DNA of 64,000 nt. Origin: Seminavis robusta (Eukaryota; Bacillariophyta; Bacillariophyceae; Naviculales; Naviculaceae). The stretch covers positions 1 to 64,000 of the forward strand of contig CAICTM010000205.1 of NCBI GenBank assembly GCA_903772945.1, given 5' to 3'. A model generated the notes under the pieces. The model did no database searches, was not told where the DNA came from, and saw only the letters and a list, made by a program, of their open reading frames with translations. The translations under genes and the position numbers were made by a program. Below are positions 1 to 9,281 of this stretch, in pieces. Position 1 is the first letter of the stretch, and each line of letters opens with the position of its first letter.

Positions 1-128
1 TTGGAATACTCCTGAGGCACGACAAGGCTCCCTGAACTGCCTGACTACCGCTGTCCCTGAGGAAGGGTTTCAGCGAGACCCAGTCCACTACTTGAGTATT
101 GGAACTGAACCTTCTAGAAACTTATTGA

Positions 129-1379
129 GAAGCCCAACAACAATTCATTTCCGTCGGCACACCCACACCCCATGAACGCGTCTTGGATCTCGTGCAGTTG
201 ATTCAAGAGTACGGATACCAACAAGTGGTCCGCTGGATCACCAACAACCAATGGTTCCAAAGCGACAAAGCATACCTAAAACAAGCCAAACTGTACATTC
301 AAATTGATGCCGTGCATCAAGACCTCGAGGCACTTGTCAAATTCATCCAGGCGAAGAAAGGAAATGACAAGCAAGTTGCCCACTGGTTCATGGTCAACAA
401 AAAGAACACTTACATGTTCGAATTCGCCATGTGCCACTTGCACCACAGAGGAATTCAGCGCAACGCTGACGACAAAATTTGCACCTTGAATACGCGAGAA
501 CAGATTGCCAAACGACGATTTGTCTATCGCAAGGTCAAGGATGTCTGCATGGAAGATGCAGCACCTGTAGAAGTAGAACAACAACCAACAACAACTAAAG
601 ACATCGAGACAATAGAAAAAGTATCGACCGTCGACGACAACAAGATGGCATCCGATGCCACAATCACATACGAAGCAGCGGTGGTCCCCACATGCACAGC
701 AGTGGTCCCATATGTTCAAAAGTGGCATGTGGCACACTTCAAGATGAGTGTGCATGGACAACAACCATTTGTATTGGAGATGCGAATGATGAATGGTGTG
801 CTACTTGGAGTGGTACCCAACGACATTCTCACAGCCTTGATGAAGGATGGTGGAGACCTTGTCAAGGAAATGATGCGGCGGCACAAGACACTACGATTGG
901 AGGCAGGCGTTGCCTCGGACGATACGGATAACGAATTCGTGACTGGTCAAGTGGCAGCTGAAGAACCACTTGTCGAGGCAGAGGTCGAGGAACAACAACA
1001 AGTTGATGCTGATGAACCACTTGTCGACAACCGAGTCGACGAGGAGAACAATGTGGACACAGCACAATCAACTTTGCGGCGATCAAAGAGACGCATGGCG
1101 GCGATTGCATCTCAGAGAATCGCAGAACAAGTCAAGGCAAAGCCCCGGCGGGTGGCAGAACAACCTAGAATTAAACGTAGACGCGCAGCAGCCACGAAGA
1201 AGAAGTCGACAAAGCCAAAGGCGAAGGGCAAGAAGAAGTCGACAAGGGCAAAGGGCAAGAAGAAGAAGATGATGACAGCACAACCTGTGACGGACACATG
1301 GCAGCAAACAACAGTTCAGACGACAACAACTCTTTCTGGACGGCAAGTCAGAAAGCCTGACCGGTACATTCCAGTCTAG
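129..1379 (+). CDS. Hypothetical protein with lysine-rich nuclear-type tail, 5' end missing
   Basis: The frame is open from the stop at 126-128 to the stop ending at 1379 and has no ATG at its beginning. The ATG at 172 is in another frame and stops at once. The true start is therefore probably in an exon upstream of the window, and the entry is partial. The first ~110 residues look globular and helical (LVQLIQEYGYQQVV, LEALVKFIQAKKG). The middle is acidic with repeated E/V/D runs. The last ~90 residues are very basic, with repeats of the AKGKKKS type, and end in SGRQVRKPDRYIPV, a tail style seen in chromatin-like and retroelement-derived proteins. I do not recognise the family. A nuclear, DNA- or RNA-binding role is inference from composition only. 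Confidence 0.55.
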   Translation, partial: EAQQQFISVGTPTPHERVLDLVQLIQEYGYQQVVRWITNNQWFQSDKAYLKQAKLYIQIDAVHQDLEALVKFIQAKKGNDKQVAHWFMVNKKNTYMFEFAMCHLHHRGIQRNADDKICTLNTREQIAKRRFVYRKVKDVCMEDAAPVEVEQQPTTTKDIETIEKVSTVDDNKMASDATITYEAAVVPTCTAVVPYVQKWHVAHFKMSVHGQQPFVLEMRMMNGVLLGVVPNDILTALMKDGGDLVKEMMRRHKTLRLEAGVASDDTDNEFVTGQVAAEEPLVEAEVEEQQQVDADEPLVDNRVDEENNVDTAQSTLRRSKRRMAAIASQRIAEQVKAKPRRVAEQPRIKRRRAAATKKKSTKPKAKGKKKSTRAKGKKKKMMTAQPVTDTWQQTTVQTTTTLSGRQVRKPDRYIPV

Positions 1380-2187
1380 GACAACAGGTAAGTAAGGGGG
1401 GCGACAACGGAGAGGGAACTACTAACACATGAATACAATACACAAAGAGCAAGCATCTGGTGGGGTGCAGGGCTATACAACAATTTTTTGCGGAGATGAA
1501 TACAGTTGGTTCAATTGAAGGGTCACATCGAAGGTAGCCAGGTTTGTGGTTCCTGTGCTAGGCAGCCTCTATTGCAGAGTGCTTGTCCGAACGTCCTCCA
1601 CGCGACGAAAGTCCAAAGTTAATACCCGTGACACCTGACAACCAACCTCTATCATTGTCGATGCTATGCTACAATCTTTAATACAACCAAAGATAGACAT
1701 AGAACAATAACACATAGTAGACAATCTTTACAAACAAATCATGGCTTCATTCTTTATTGCAGTTGTAGTCGTACTAGCTAGTGGTAGTTCATAATCATGG
1801 TAGCATCCATTGTAGGGCAAGCTCTGGATCTTGTATCCTTTAGAAGTTGTCCCGGTCGTGCCCAAGTCGCTGCTGGACTTGGTCCATTTCCAGGGCCCAC
1901 TCCTCGTCCTACAACTGGACCTACACCAGCCCAAATCAGGAACGTACTTCATACCCGACACCTGGACCACAAGACTCTTGACTGAAACTCTCTGAGCATC
2001 CAAGGCGGAGGGGCGGAGATCAAAGTACCGGTACCATGGTACTGACTTGTACTTGTACGTTCAGAGGTCATTCGTGGATATTTCTGCGAACCTGCTCGCA
2101 GCCACCCGTTCCGGTTCCAAAATCACCTCTCGCTGGCTAGTAGAGCCATAACCACTGCATGCTTAGGTCTACTTTGTACTTTTGACC
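1380..2187. other. Intergenic region, no supported gene
   Basis: About 0.8 kb between two plus-strand genes. The only ORFs are short, overlap each other on opposite strands and have no family features. The stretch near 2030-2060 has GGTACC/GTAC-rich palindromic sequence like many other intergenic parts of this window. It presumably holds the 3' end of the first gene and the promoter of the PPR-TrmB gene. Confidence 0.5.
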
Positions 2188-4362
2188 ATGGCGCCCCCAT
2201 CCGCTGCGTTTGCGTCTGCCTTTGACAAGGCGAAGAAGAAAAGGAAACGAAAGCCCCAAGCTGCTGAGGATCCTGCATCCATTTCGAAATCGAAATCCAA
2301 TCAGAGCCATGATGATGCTGTTACCCCAAAGCCAAAGAACAAAAACAAAAAGCAACGCCCGGCAAAGAAATCTCCACAGAGTGCGACACAACCAAGTTCC
2401 AACAGAGAAAATCGATCACTAGAAAATGATAATGACAAGAGCAGTAATCAGACGACAAAAAAGAAAAAGCAGCGTCCCGCCAAAAAGCAGCGTCCTGCCA
2501 AAAAGCCACGGCTGACTCAAGAAGCTCTCGATTTGAGTGCCAAACTCAAGGAATGTTCCCAACACAAGAATCTGAAGCAAGCTCTACAGCTTTACTGGAA
2601 TGCGGATGACTCGACCGTTCGAGATCAATTCCATGCCTGTATTGCCATGGACTGCTGTGCTCGCTGTGGGGCATTTGGTGAAATGGAAAAAATCTTTGAC
2701 TCCATCCAAAATAATAACAACAACAACCAGGGCGCTCCGATAGTACGAGTGGAGACCATGACGACTGCTATCAAGGGATACTCGTTGGCAGGAGATTTGA
2801 TCAAGGCGACGCAATTGTTCGAATCCATGTTGACGGCCAAATCCAATGCCTCCAAACCCAATGTACGAACACTGAATACTCTACTGAGAGGATGTCTCTG
2901 GACGGCGGCCACCATGAATGACAAAGATCAGACAATCTGCGGAGGTGTTGTGACCAGTGAGACCATGTGGCGAAAGTATTGCCAGGATCATTCCGACTCG
3001 TTGGATGTATCTTCCTACGAATACTCCATATCTCTATTGTGTCAAAATTTGCAAACGGAAGAAGCCACACAACGAATCGACCAATGCATCCAGCAATTTC
3101 CAGATGCGTTGGAAACCCACGCAGCAATCTATTCCTCCTTGGCTCTGGCCAAGGCCCTTCTGGGTGACAAGGATGGCGCCTTGGAGGCCTGTCGAATGGC
3201 AAACAGCGCCGTTCAAAACGGTCACAGCAATCCACAGAGCTGGAAAGGGGACTGCAGTGAGAGTCGGGCTACTTCCAATACTCTGTTTCGAAAGCACCGT
3301 CTTTCGGAAATGGAACTGCATCTGCAAGCCATTCAAGAGACATGCCGCTCGAAAGAGTTTCCTCCGGACGAGGATGCTCTTGCCAAACGAATCATGAATG
3401 GTTTGTTTTACTTTTCGGGTGGAGGTGTCACCAAGGCGGACGAAAATGACAACCAACTGCAAGAGGACGGCGGACGACTTTTGCGGCGCCAAGTGGTGAA
3501 TTCTTCGTGGCTGAGTTTTGGTCTCAAGGCTGCCTTGAAGAAGGACGCAGTTTCCTCTACCGATTTTCTACGTGTCAAAGAATCAGAGCGATTGTATCGC
3601 AAACTAAAAGACAAGAAAGATGGCATGGTGATTCAGGATGATGGTGCGATGAGGCATGTTGACAATAAGAACGACAGTAGACCAGTGATTGATGTAGAAC
3701 TTGGATCGGGCCATGGTGACTGGATTGTTCATCAAGCCCATGCCTTTCCAGATCGCTATCATTTGGCCTGTGAAATGCGAGCGGATCGAGTGCATCAGAT
3801 CTTTGCCAAAGGCATGTTAGGACGGCTGACCAACCTGGCCGTTGTTGGGGATGACTCCAAAAGCTTTCTGGAAAGGCTGCAGCCAAAATCCATCTCTACC
3901 GTATTTGTCAATCATCCCGAGCCACCCACACAAGTCCAAGGCAAGTCTCATGAGGACCTGCAAGCCATCATGGACAACGGTCTCGAACCTGCACACATGC
4001 TGAGCAGTGAAACCCTCCTTGCGGCAGCAAAGTGCCTGCAAGATGCACCGTCATCTCGAATGGTCATTGTGACAGACAATCCAAACTACGGACGCTTGCT
4101 CTGTGCTACCGTGGTGCGAATCAATCGCCAGGCATCCAATTCAGTAAAGCTTGAATCAGTGGATCCAGGAGGCCTTCGAACGGTAGAAACAGTGGACAAG
4201 ATACAGCTTTTGGGGGGACAGCCGTCATCACGGATTGGACACGCCGAGGCTGGGAAGAAAGGAAAGGGATCCAGCTACTTTGACCGGCTCTGGCGAACCG
4301 GTGCTGGTGCCCATGCCTCACGGAGTGAACGATACATTCTGGTTTTGCAAGTCGCTAGCTAG
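2188..4362 (+). CDS. PPR-repeat protein fused to tRNA (guanine-N7) methyltransferase (TrmB-like)
   Basis: The first ATG (2188) gives 724 aa. Residues 5-110 are Lys-rich with repeated KKQRPAKK motifs, probably a nuclear or nucleolar signal or a disordered RNA-contacting tail. Residues ~120-400 are helical, with at least one clear PPR-type hairpin around 188-235 (VETMTTAIKGYSLAGDLI, KPNVRTLNTLLRGCL). Residues ~470-724 carry a class I SAM methyltransferase core: VELGSGHGDW with E504 and G506/G508/G510 as motif I, then CEMRADR as motif II. TrmB enzymes make m7G46 in tRNA. The usual FPDPW-type motif is NHPEPP here (575-580). PPR fused to a guanine-7 methyltransferase is, as I recall, a described algal/stramenopile subfamily. 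The PPR part may choose the RNA substrate, in nucleus or organelle (inference). A bacterial-type ancestor for the C-terminal domain is likely. Confidence 0.82.
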   Translation: MAPPSAAFASAFDKAKKKRKRKPQAAEDPASISKSKSNQSHDDAVTPKPKNKNKKQRPAKKSPQSATQPSSNRENRSLENDNDKSSNQTTKKKKQRPAKKQRPAKKPRLTQEALDLSAKLKECSQHKNLKQALQLYWNADDSTVRDQFHACIAMDCCARCGAFGEMEKIFDSIQNNNNNNQGAPIVRVETMTTAIKGYSLAGDLIKATQLFESMLTAKSNASKPNVRTLNTLLRGCLWTAATMNDKDQTICGGVVTSETMWRKYCQDHSDSLDVSSYEYSISLLCQNLQTEEATQRIDQCIQQFPDALETHAAIYSSLALAKALLGDKDGALEACRMANSAVQNGHSNPQSWKGDCSESRATSNTLFRKHRLSEMELHLQAIQETCRSKEFPPDEDALAKRIMNGLFYFSGGGVTKADENDNQLQEDGGRLLRRQVVNSSWLSFGLKAALKKDAVSSTDFLRVKESERLYRKLKDKKDGMVIQDDGAMRHVDNKNDSRPVIDVELGSGHGDWIVHQAHAFPDRYHLACEMRADRVHQIFAKGMLGRLTNLAVVGDDSKSFLERLQPKSISTVFVNHPEPPTQVQGKSHEDLQAIMDNGLEPAHMLSSETLLAAAKCLQDAPSSRMVIVTDNPNYGRLLCATVVRINRQASNSVKLESVDPGGLRTVETVDKIQLLGGQPSSRIGHAEAGKKGKGSSYFDRLWRTGAGAHASRSERYILVLQVAS

Positions 4363-5339
4363 AGAGATAGATGGACCATGAATGCATGGCTCCGTAAACC
4401 ATTAGCGTTAGCTATCTGGGCCGTTCTTGCGTCAACAATTATTGGGCATAAAATAGCCAAATGGTTGATATCACCGCGACCTTTGGAGCTGCGCCGTCTG
4501 TTATGCAGACGTCTTTGCCCATGGCAGGTTCTCCCTTCGTTTTAGTCAAGGGGCGGTTCGTCAAAGGCTATTCGTTTCACTTTTGGATTTTAAAATAGCC
4601 AGCGGATAGCGATTCGATTCGAATGATCAATCATTCCTGATTTCGCAATGGGCACCTCCGACACAAACATCGAAGATCCATTATTGCAGGCAGGCCGAAT
4701 ACTTACAAGAACTCACGTCAGCCTTTCATCCAACCATGATGCTTCTTCACACCTCTGTCGTCGCCTTTCTTGACTTGTCTGTGCCAAAGCTTTGATGTTT
4801 TGGCCTCCCATGGCTGTCGTTCGTCCTTCTACCAAGCCCATCAAGTCTGCTCTCCCCGAGGTGGATGTGGATTGCACGCTAAATCCAGAGTGTGATGACG
4901 CCAACGAAGAGTTCTCAGCAGCAACCCGGAACGATCCAAAACCTCCTTGTCGCTACGGTCTATTTTAACTTCGATTTTTTGTGAGGGGGTAACCATCACT
5001 TCCACACAGGCTACACATCTGCATCGAAGAATTTCGAACCCGGATAACTGAATATGAGGCAGCTAGATCTAATGAAAACGAACAATCCAATAAAAGAGTA
5101 CACGTGCAGTCTTTTGAAACCCAAACTATCACGGCGACGGCTCTAATTGTATGACAGCTCGTTTCGTTGTTGTTGATCCCAGTGTGAGATTTGGGACAAA
5201 GCCCACCCTCAAGTAAGTTGGCTCTACTTCCCATGAGCATCCATGCTAATAAACTTTTCCCACGCCTAACCTACAAGATGATCAGACCTTCAAAACCGAC
5301 CCATTCAGAGTAGATTGCTCATACATATAAATAATCAAT
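4363..5339. other. Intergenic region between convergent genes, no supported gene
   Basis: About 1 kb between the 3' ends of the PPR-TrmB gene and the cysteine-repeat gene. Two minus-strand ORFs (4713-4904 and 4965-5240) lack domain features and were not accepted. Around 4611-4640 there is a GATTCGATTCGAATGATCAA-type palindromic stretch that resembles the motif cluster at 59331-59386. Confidence 0.45.
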
Positions 5340-6806
5340 TCATGCAAACAAGAACCCCAGTCCAGCCATGACGATAGTAGTGACAATGGTTGACTTCGTC
5401 CTTCTGCCATCAGAACTCTTCAGAGGCTCCGGTCCTGCATCGCCACCGGCTCCATCCTCTATTTCATCATTGGTTTCTGGATCTTCCATTTCATCCTCCA
5501 TACTGTCCATGCCATCCTCTCCATCGTCCATTTCGGCAGTCACGTTGCCGGCATCCGAGACCACCGGAGTCAATGCATCATTACCGGATGCCGCATCACT
5601 TCCTCCGCCATCGGCCATATTCACCGATGTTGTACTACCCCCTTGTTCTTGTGGTGGCACGACGACACAACTGTTGGGATCAAATCCGGCGAGATCGGCA
5701 ATACAGGCATTGTCGTAAATACAATTGGCCGTACTACAGGCCAATGGCCTATAGTCGGCGGTGCACAACGCATCGGGATCCAAGGGTTGTTTGCAACATT
5801 CCACCGCCGAAAATCCCGCCAATTCGGCACATCCTTGGTTGGAATACTCGCACGTGCCACACTTGACGGGTTCCCAGAGGGTTGTACAGACACCCGTTCC
5901 TTGCGGACAACAGTCCTCGTCGGTCCATCCCGCCGAGTTGGCTTCGCAGAGATTGCCGTATTGACATTCATTGGGACCACAGAGCTGGGGATCGAGGTCC
6001 GCCGTACAAATGGCATCCGACGGACCCTCCGTCACTGCAGGACAACACTCCGTTTCGTCAAATCCAGCCGCTTCGGCTTGACACATGTTGGAAAACGAAC
6101 ACGGGAGGATCTTGTCAAAGCCACAATTGACGGGTGCATAAATCAAGATACACGCGGTATTTGCGTCGGGAAATCCACAACATTGATTTTCATTGTATCC
6201 AGCCGCAAAGGCTTCACAGGCGGATTCGTAGGGACACTGTTTGTGGGGAGGTCCACACGACACGGGTGGAACTTCCATGTCGGTACAGGCCGTATCGGTT
6301 CGGACATCTTGACAACAATCCAAATCCATGTCAAATCCTGCCGATTGCAAATCACAAATAGTGTCGTAGAGACAATCTTTGGAGGGTCCACACTTGAATG
6401 GATTGGAAGGAGCACCCGAACAATCGGCCGTGCCAGTGGGACATTCCGGTGGCAACAGTTCACATTGGTCGTCCGAATATCCCGCCAATTCGGCCACACA
6501 ACTATTGCTGTATTCGCACTGTTGATCGCCACAAACTACCGGTGCAAAAATAAAGGGACACACCGATGGTTGTGGAGCTTGACAACAATCCGTGTCAATG
6601 TCGTAGCCATTCTCACGGGCCAGACAAAAGTTTTCGTAGGAACAAGATCGGTCGGGACCGCAAATGACAGGGTTGAAGGGTTCCCAATCGCACGCACCCG
6701 TGTTGGTGTTGCTGCAGGTACTAGTCTGAGCCGAAACAGTCACAGCAAGTAGTGTGATGGACGAGGCGAGGGTGATGAGGCAACGGGGTGGCATGATGAT
6801 TGTCAT
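5340..6806 (-). CDS. Secreted cysteine-rich repeat protein, probably GPI-anchored
   Basis: 488 aa from ATG at 6806 (a second in-frame ATG lies four codons on). It begins with a signal peptide (CLITLASSITLLAVTVSAQ). Residues ~30-390 are eight consecutive cysteine modules of about 45 residues with the pattern C-x-P-x2-CGP-x-C-x-Y-x2-C-x3-AG[FY]-x4-CC. Examples are CGPDRSCSYENFC and CGPNECQYGNLC. The Cys spacing recalls Kazal-like or follistatin-like modules, but I cannot assign the family firmly. The tail is acidic and Gly/Asp/Glu-rich (~395-465), then basic SSDGRRTK and a short hydrophobic end IVTTIVMAGLGFLFA, which fits a GPI-attachment signal. It is likely a cell-wall or surface adhesion or protease-inhibitor-like protein. 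It is divergent from the WLM protease gene, with 447 bp between the starts. Confidence 0.8.
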   Translation of the reverse strand: MTIIMPPRCLITLASSITLLAVTVSAQTSTCSNTNTGACDWEPFNPVICGPDRSCSYENFCLARENGYDIDTDCCQAPQPSVCPFIFAPVVCGDQQCEYSNSCVAELAGYSDDQCELLPPECPTGTADCSGAPSNPFKCGPSKDCLYDTICDLQSAGFDMDLDCCQDVRTDTACTDMEVPPVSCGPPHKQCPYESACEAFAAGYNENQCCGFPDANTACILIYAPVNCGFDKILPCSFSNMCQAEAAGFDETECCPAVTEGPSDAICTADLDPQLCGPNECQYGNLCEANSAGWTDEDCCPQGTGVCTTLWEPVKCGTCEYSNQGCAELAGFSAVECCKQPLDPDALCTADYRPLACSTANCIYDNACIADLAGFDPNSCVVVPPQEQGGSTTSVNMADGGGSDAASGNDALTPVVSDAGNVTAEMDDGEDGMDSMEDEMEDPETNDEIEDGAGGDAGPEPLKSSDGRRTKSTIVTTIVMAGLGFLFA

Positions 6807-7027
6807 GGTGGACCACTATGAGCAGTCAAAGGCACAAAAGTTCTGGTAGTTCTTCTTTTTTTGAAGACTGTGTATTGTGTTGAAGGCTGTGTTGTGTTGT
6901 GAGAACGCAATAATTGTCCCGGATCCTTGGATGCAGGACTGTGCGTGGTGGTCTTGGGAGTTGAGAGGAGAGTTCTTTGGCGAAGTGTTCGCTGGATCTT
7001 TTTCAAAGATACATGTGACATGTATCA

Positions 7028-7068
7028 ATTCGAATATTTCATTCGAATATATTCGAATGTATTCGATT
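7028..7068. promoter_or_regulatory. Cluster of ATTCGAAT palindromes in a divergent promoter region
   Basis: ATTCGAAT occurs at 7028, 7041 and 7051 and a near copy (ATTCGATT) at 7061. The last three are on a 10-bp spacing, about one DNA helical turn. The cluster is between the divergent cysteine-repeat gene and WLM protease gene, about 185-225 bp upstream of each start. A dimeric factor site is possible. It may instead be simple-sequence drift. No binding evidence is available. Confidence 0.35.
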
Positions 7069-7253
7069 CAGACGTGCTGACACTGAAACTCAGTCAGCAC
7101 AAATTCGATGATGATCGATGTTGTTCCACTCAACGATGCCACCAAGCTGTGCCCACCTCCCACCTTCCACAGTTCCCACAACAACAAAGCATCTTCCGAG
7201 TCGAGTCATCCTATCTATCTGTGTTAACAAAACTCTGAAACAATAATAATACT

Positions 7254-8396
7254 ATGGCGTCCTTCTTCTCTGTCAATCTAAGCTACCAGGGCAAGACAAT
7301 CCCATTGGAGAATCTCACAACAGCCACCACAGGGGCGGAATTTCACGGGTTGGTCTACGACGCCTTGCAGCTGTCTCCCACCGACTCGACGCTCAAAGTA
7401 TTGCTCAAGGGCAAACGCATCGAACCGGACAGTACAACGGCAGTCTTTGCCAAGGTGCCATCCAACAAGCCACCCAAGATTCTCGTCATGGCATCGGCCA
7501 AAACTTCCGTCGAGGAATTGAATGCCAAGAAACAAGATCCCACCATTCGTGGCTTTGACACTCCCAAAACTGCCTCCGCTAGTAGCACAAGCTACTGGGG
7601 ACCACACGGCATCCAACCCGACAAGAATTACAAATTTGGACGGTTGCAAGAATGTCCCTTTCACGAATTTGGACATCGACCTACCGATACGACGCCCCAT
7701 GCATTTGCCGCACGACAATTGTTGCAACGATTGTCGACAGATCCCGGCGTAATTGCTATTTTACAAGAACGACAACTAGTCGTGGGAACATTGGGAGAAA
7801 TGGATCCCATTGACGATCGATTAATGCAAAAAAAGCAGCAACAACACAGTGGCGCCTGTTTGCTGGGATACAATACCAATCGAGGATTGCGCATCGACAT
7901 TAAACTGCGGACGGACGATTTGACTGGATTTCGGCCGTATTTTCAATTGGTATCGACATTGATTCATGAATTGTCGCACAATTGGGTGGGAGAACACAAC
8001 ACTCTGTTTTGGGCCAATTATGGACAAATGCGATTGGAGTATTTCATGGCACACAAACGACAACAGCATGCCTTGTGGAACGGACAAAACAGTGCCATGT
8101 TGGCCGAACTGCCGTCGGCACTGATGCAAAGTCAGGACAAGGCCATTTTGGCCTTTGTGCAACAAGAGTTGGTGCAAGAAATGGCACAGCATCACTTGCA
8201 TCCCAACATGATTGAGGCACCATTGCGACAACGATATGACGAACTTCAAGCCACTATGCCGGCAGGGCAACGATTGGGTGGTTCCGGAACAGCGACAGCA
8301 GCAGGAGACAAGAGAAACATGGCACTGGAAGCCGCCGAACGAAGAGCTCGAGAGCAGCAACGACAAAAGGAAGAAAATGAAAAGAAAGGGAGGTGA
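7254..8396 (+). CDS. Ubiquitin-like + WLM-domain metalloprotease (Wss1/SPRTN type)
   Basis: 380 aa from the only sensible ATG. Residues ~5-80 form a ubiquitin-like module (VNLSYQGKTIPLE ... LKVLLKGKRIEPD ... KILVMAS). Residues ~120-285 are a WLM (Wss1p-like metalloprotease) domain. The zinc site is complete: HELSHNWVGEH gives H238, E239 (catalytic), H242 and H248, followed by N and LFW as in the family. The tail after ~320 is rich in Ala, Glu and Arg and probably coiled. Wss1-type enzymes cut proteins crosslinked to DNA, and ubiquitin-like/WLM fusions exist in fungi and plants. Nuclear DNA repair is the expected role. No SUMO-interacting motif was picked out with confidence. Confidence 0.9.
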   Translation: MASFFSVNLSYQGKTIPLENLTTATTGAEFHGLVYDALQLSPTDSTLKVLLKGKRIEPDSTTAVFAKVPSNKPPKILVMASAKTSVEELNAKKQDPTIRGFDTPKTASASSTSYWGPHGIQPDKNYKFGRLQECPFHEFGHRPTDTTPHAFAARQLLQRLSTDPGVIAILQERQLVVGTLGEMDPIDDRLMQKKQQQHSGACLLGYNTNRGLRIDIKLRTDDLTGFRPYFQLVSTLIHELSHNWVGEHNTLFWANYGQMRLEYFMAHKRQQHALWNGQNSAMLAELPSALMQSQDKAILAFVQQELVQEMAQHHLHPNMIEAPLRQRYDELQATMPAGQRLGGSGTATAAGDKRNMALEAAERRAREQQRQKEENEKKGR

Positions 8397-9281
8397 TTGA
8401 GATTTAGCGTTGGAAATGTTATAAGTGTTGTCGTTTCTAGTGGGTTCATTATTTGCTGTTTTAGTCTGCAGGTTTCACACTAGCACGTTGGCATTGCACT
8501 ACGTACGCCCTTTCGTCGAGTTCGAGGGATGATTCGACCCGCAAACCTTTATAGCTACCAGGTAGCGGAGACCAACTCATCGCCCATCTTTGTCAATCCT
8601 GCCATTTGCAGTGTGTCGTCCCCGCAGAGCACCTCGCCAACCACGAACCCCATTGCTGGTGTTGCACCCAAAGAATGGAAAATGATAAGCCAGGATCTTC
8701 TATTTTCAAACGCCTTCCCAAGGCATTTCTCATGATCCCATCGCTCGTTTGCTAGTTTGGTGAGTCGCAGTACTGGTTTGTCCGCATCCCACGTCCCAAG
8801 CCTCCAAAAAATAATGCTACCGGTAAATAAATCGACTCGACTGAGTCACTCGATTCGGAACTTTCGAATTCGCTTTCGAACAGTGATGACATCATGGAAT
8901 TGATTCGCTCTTTGAACAGTCCCGCAAGATCGCTCGACGCTATCAATTACAACCTGCGGGTGAGCGAACAACCGTCACATGAAATTTGACCTGTCACTTA
9001 GGGGCAGAGCGAGGCGGATGATACGTTGCCTTACGACATCATGCAGGTTTGCACCAAAACCACAAAAAACGGATCCACAACACACACACAAAACGATAAC
9101 CAACGTAACAACCACCAACGTAGTCCAACGTATCGTCGTCGAACCCAACAACCAACGTCGATTTTTGAAAGGATAACGAAGCGAACAGTAGTGGAAGCAG
9201 AGGCTAAGGTAAGTGCACACAATTATTATTCTATCTTTGTGGGAATCCAAGAAACAACCAAGAACAGCAACAACAGCAAGC
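8397..9281. other. Intergenic region with possible 5'-UTR intron of the next gene
   Basis: About 0.9 kb with only short unsupported ORFs (for example 8529-8735). A strong donor-like sequence AAG|GTAAGT occurs at 9209, and AG at 9279-9280 is directly before the ATG at 9282. This could be a 72-nt intron in the 5' leader of the PS-rich gene. There is no frame test for an untranslated intron, so this stays a suggestion. Confidence 0.35.

Noticed and set aside
5643-6752. 369-aa plus-strand ORF opposite the cysteine-repeat gene
   Set aside because: Antisense shadow of a real gene; no domain, and its openness follows from the codon pattern of the sense repeats.
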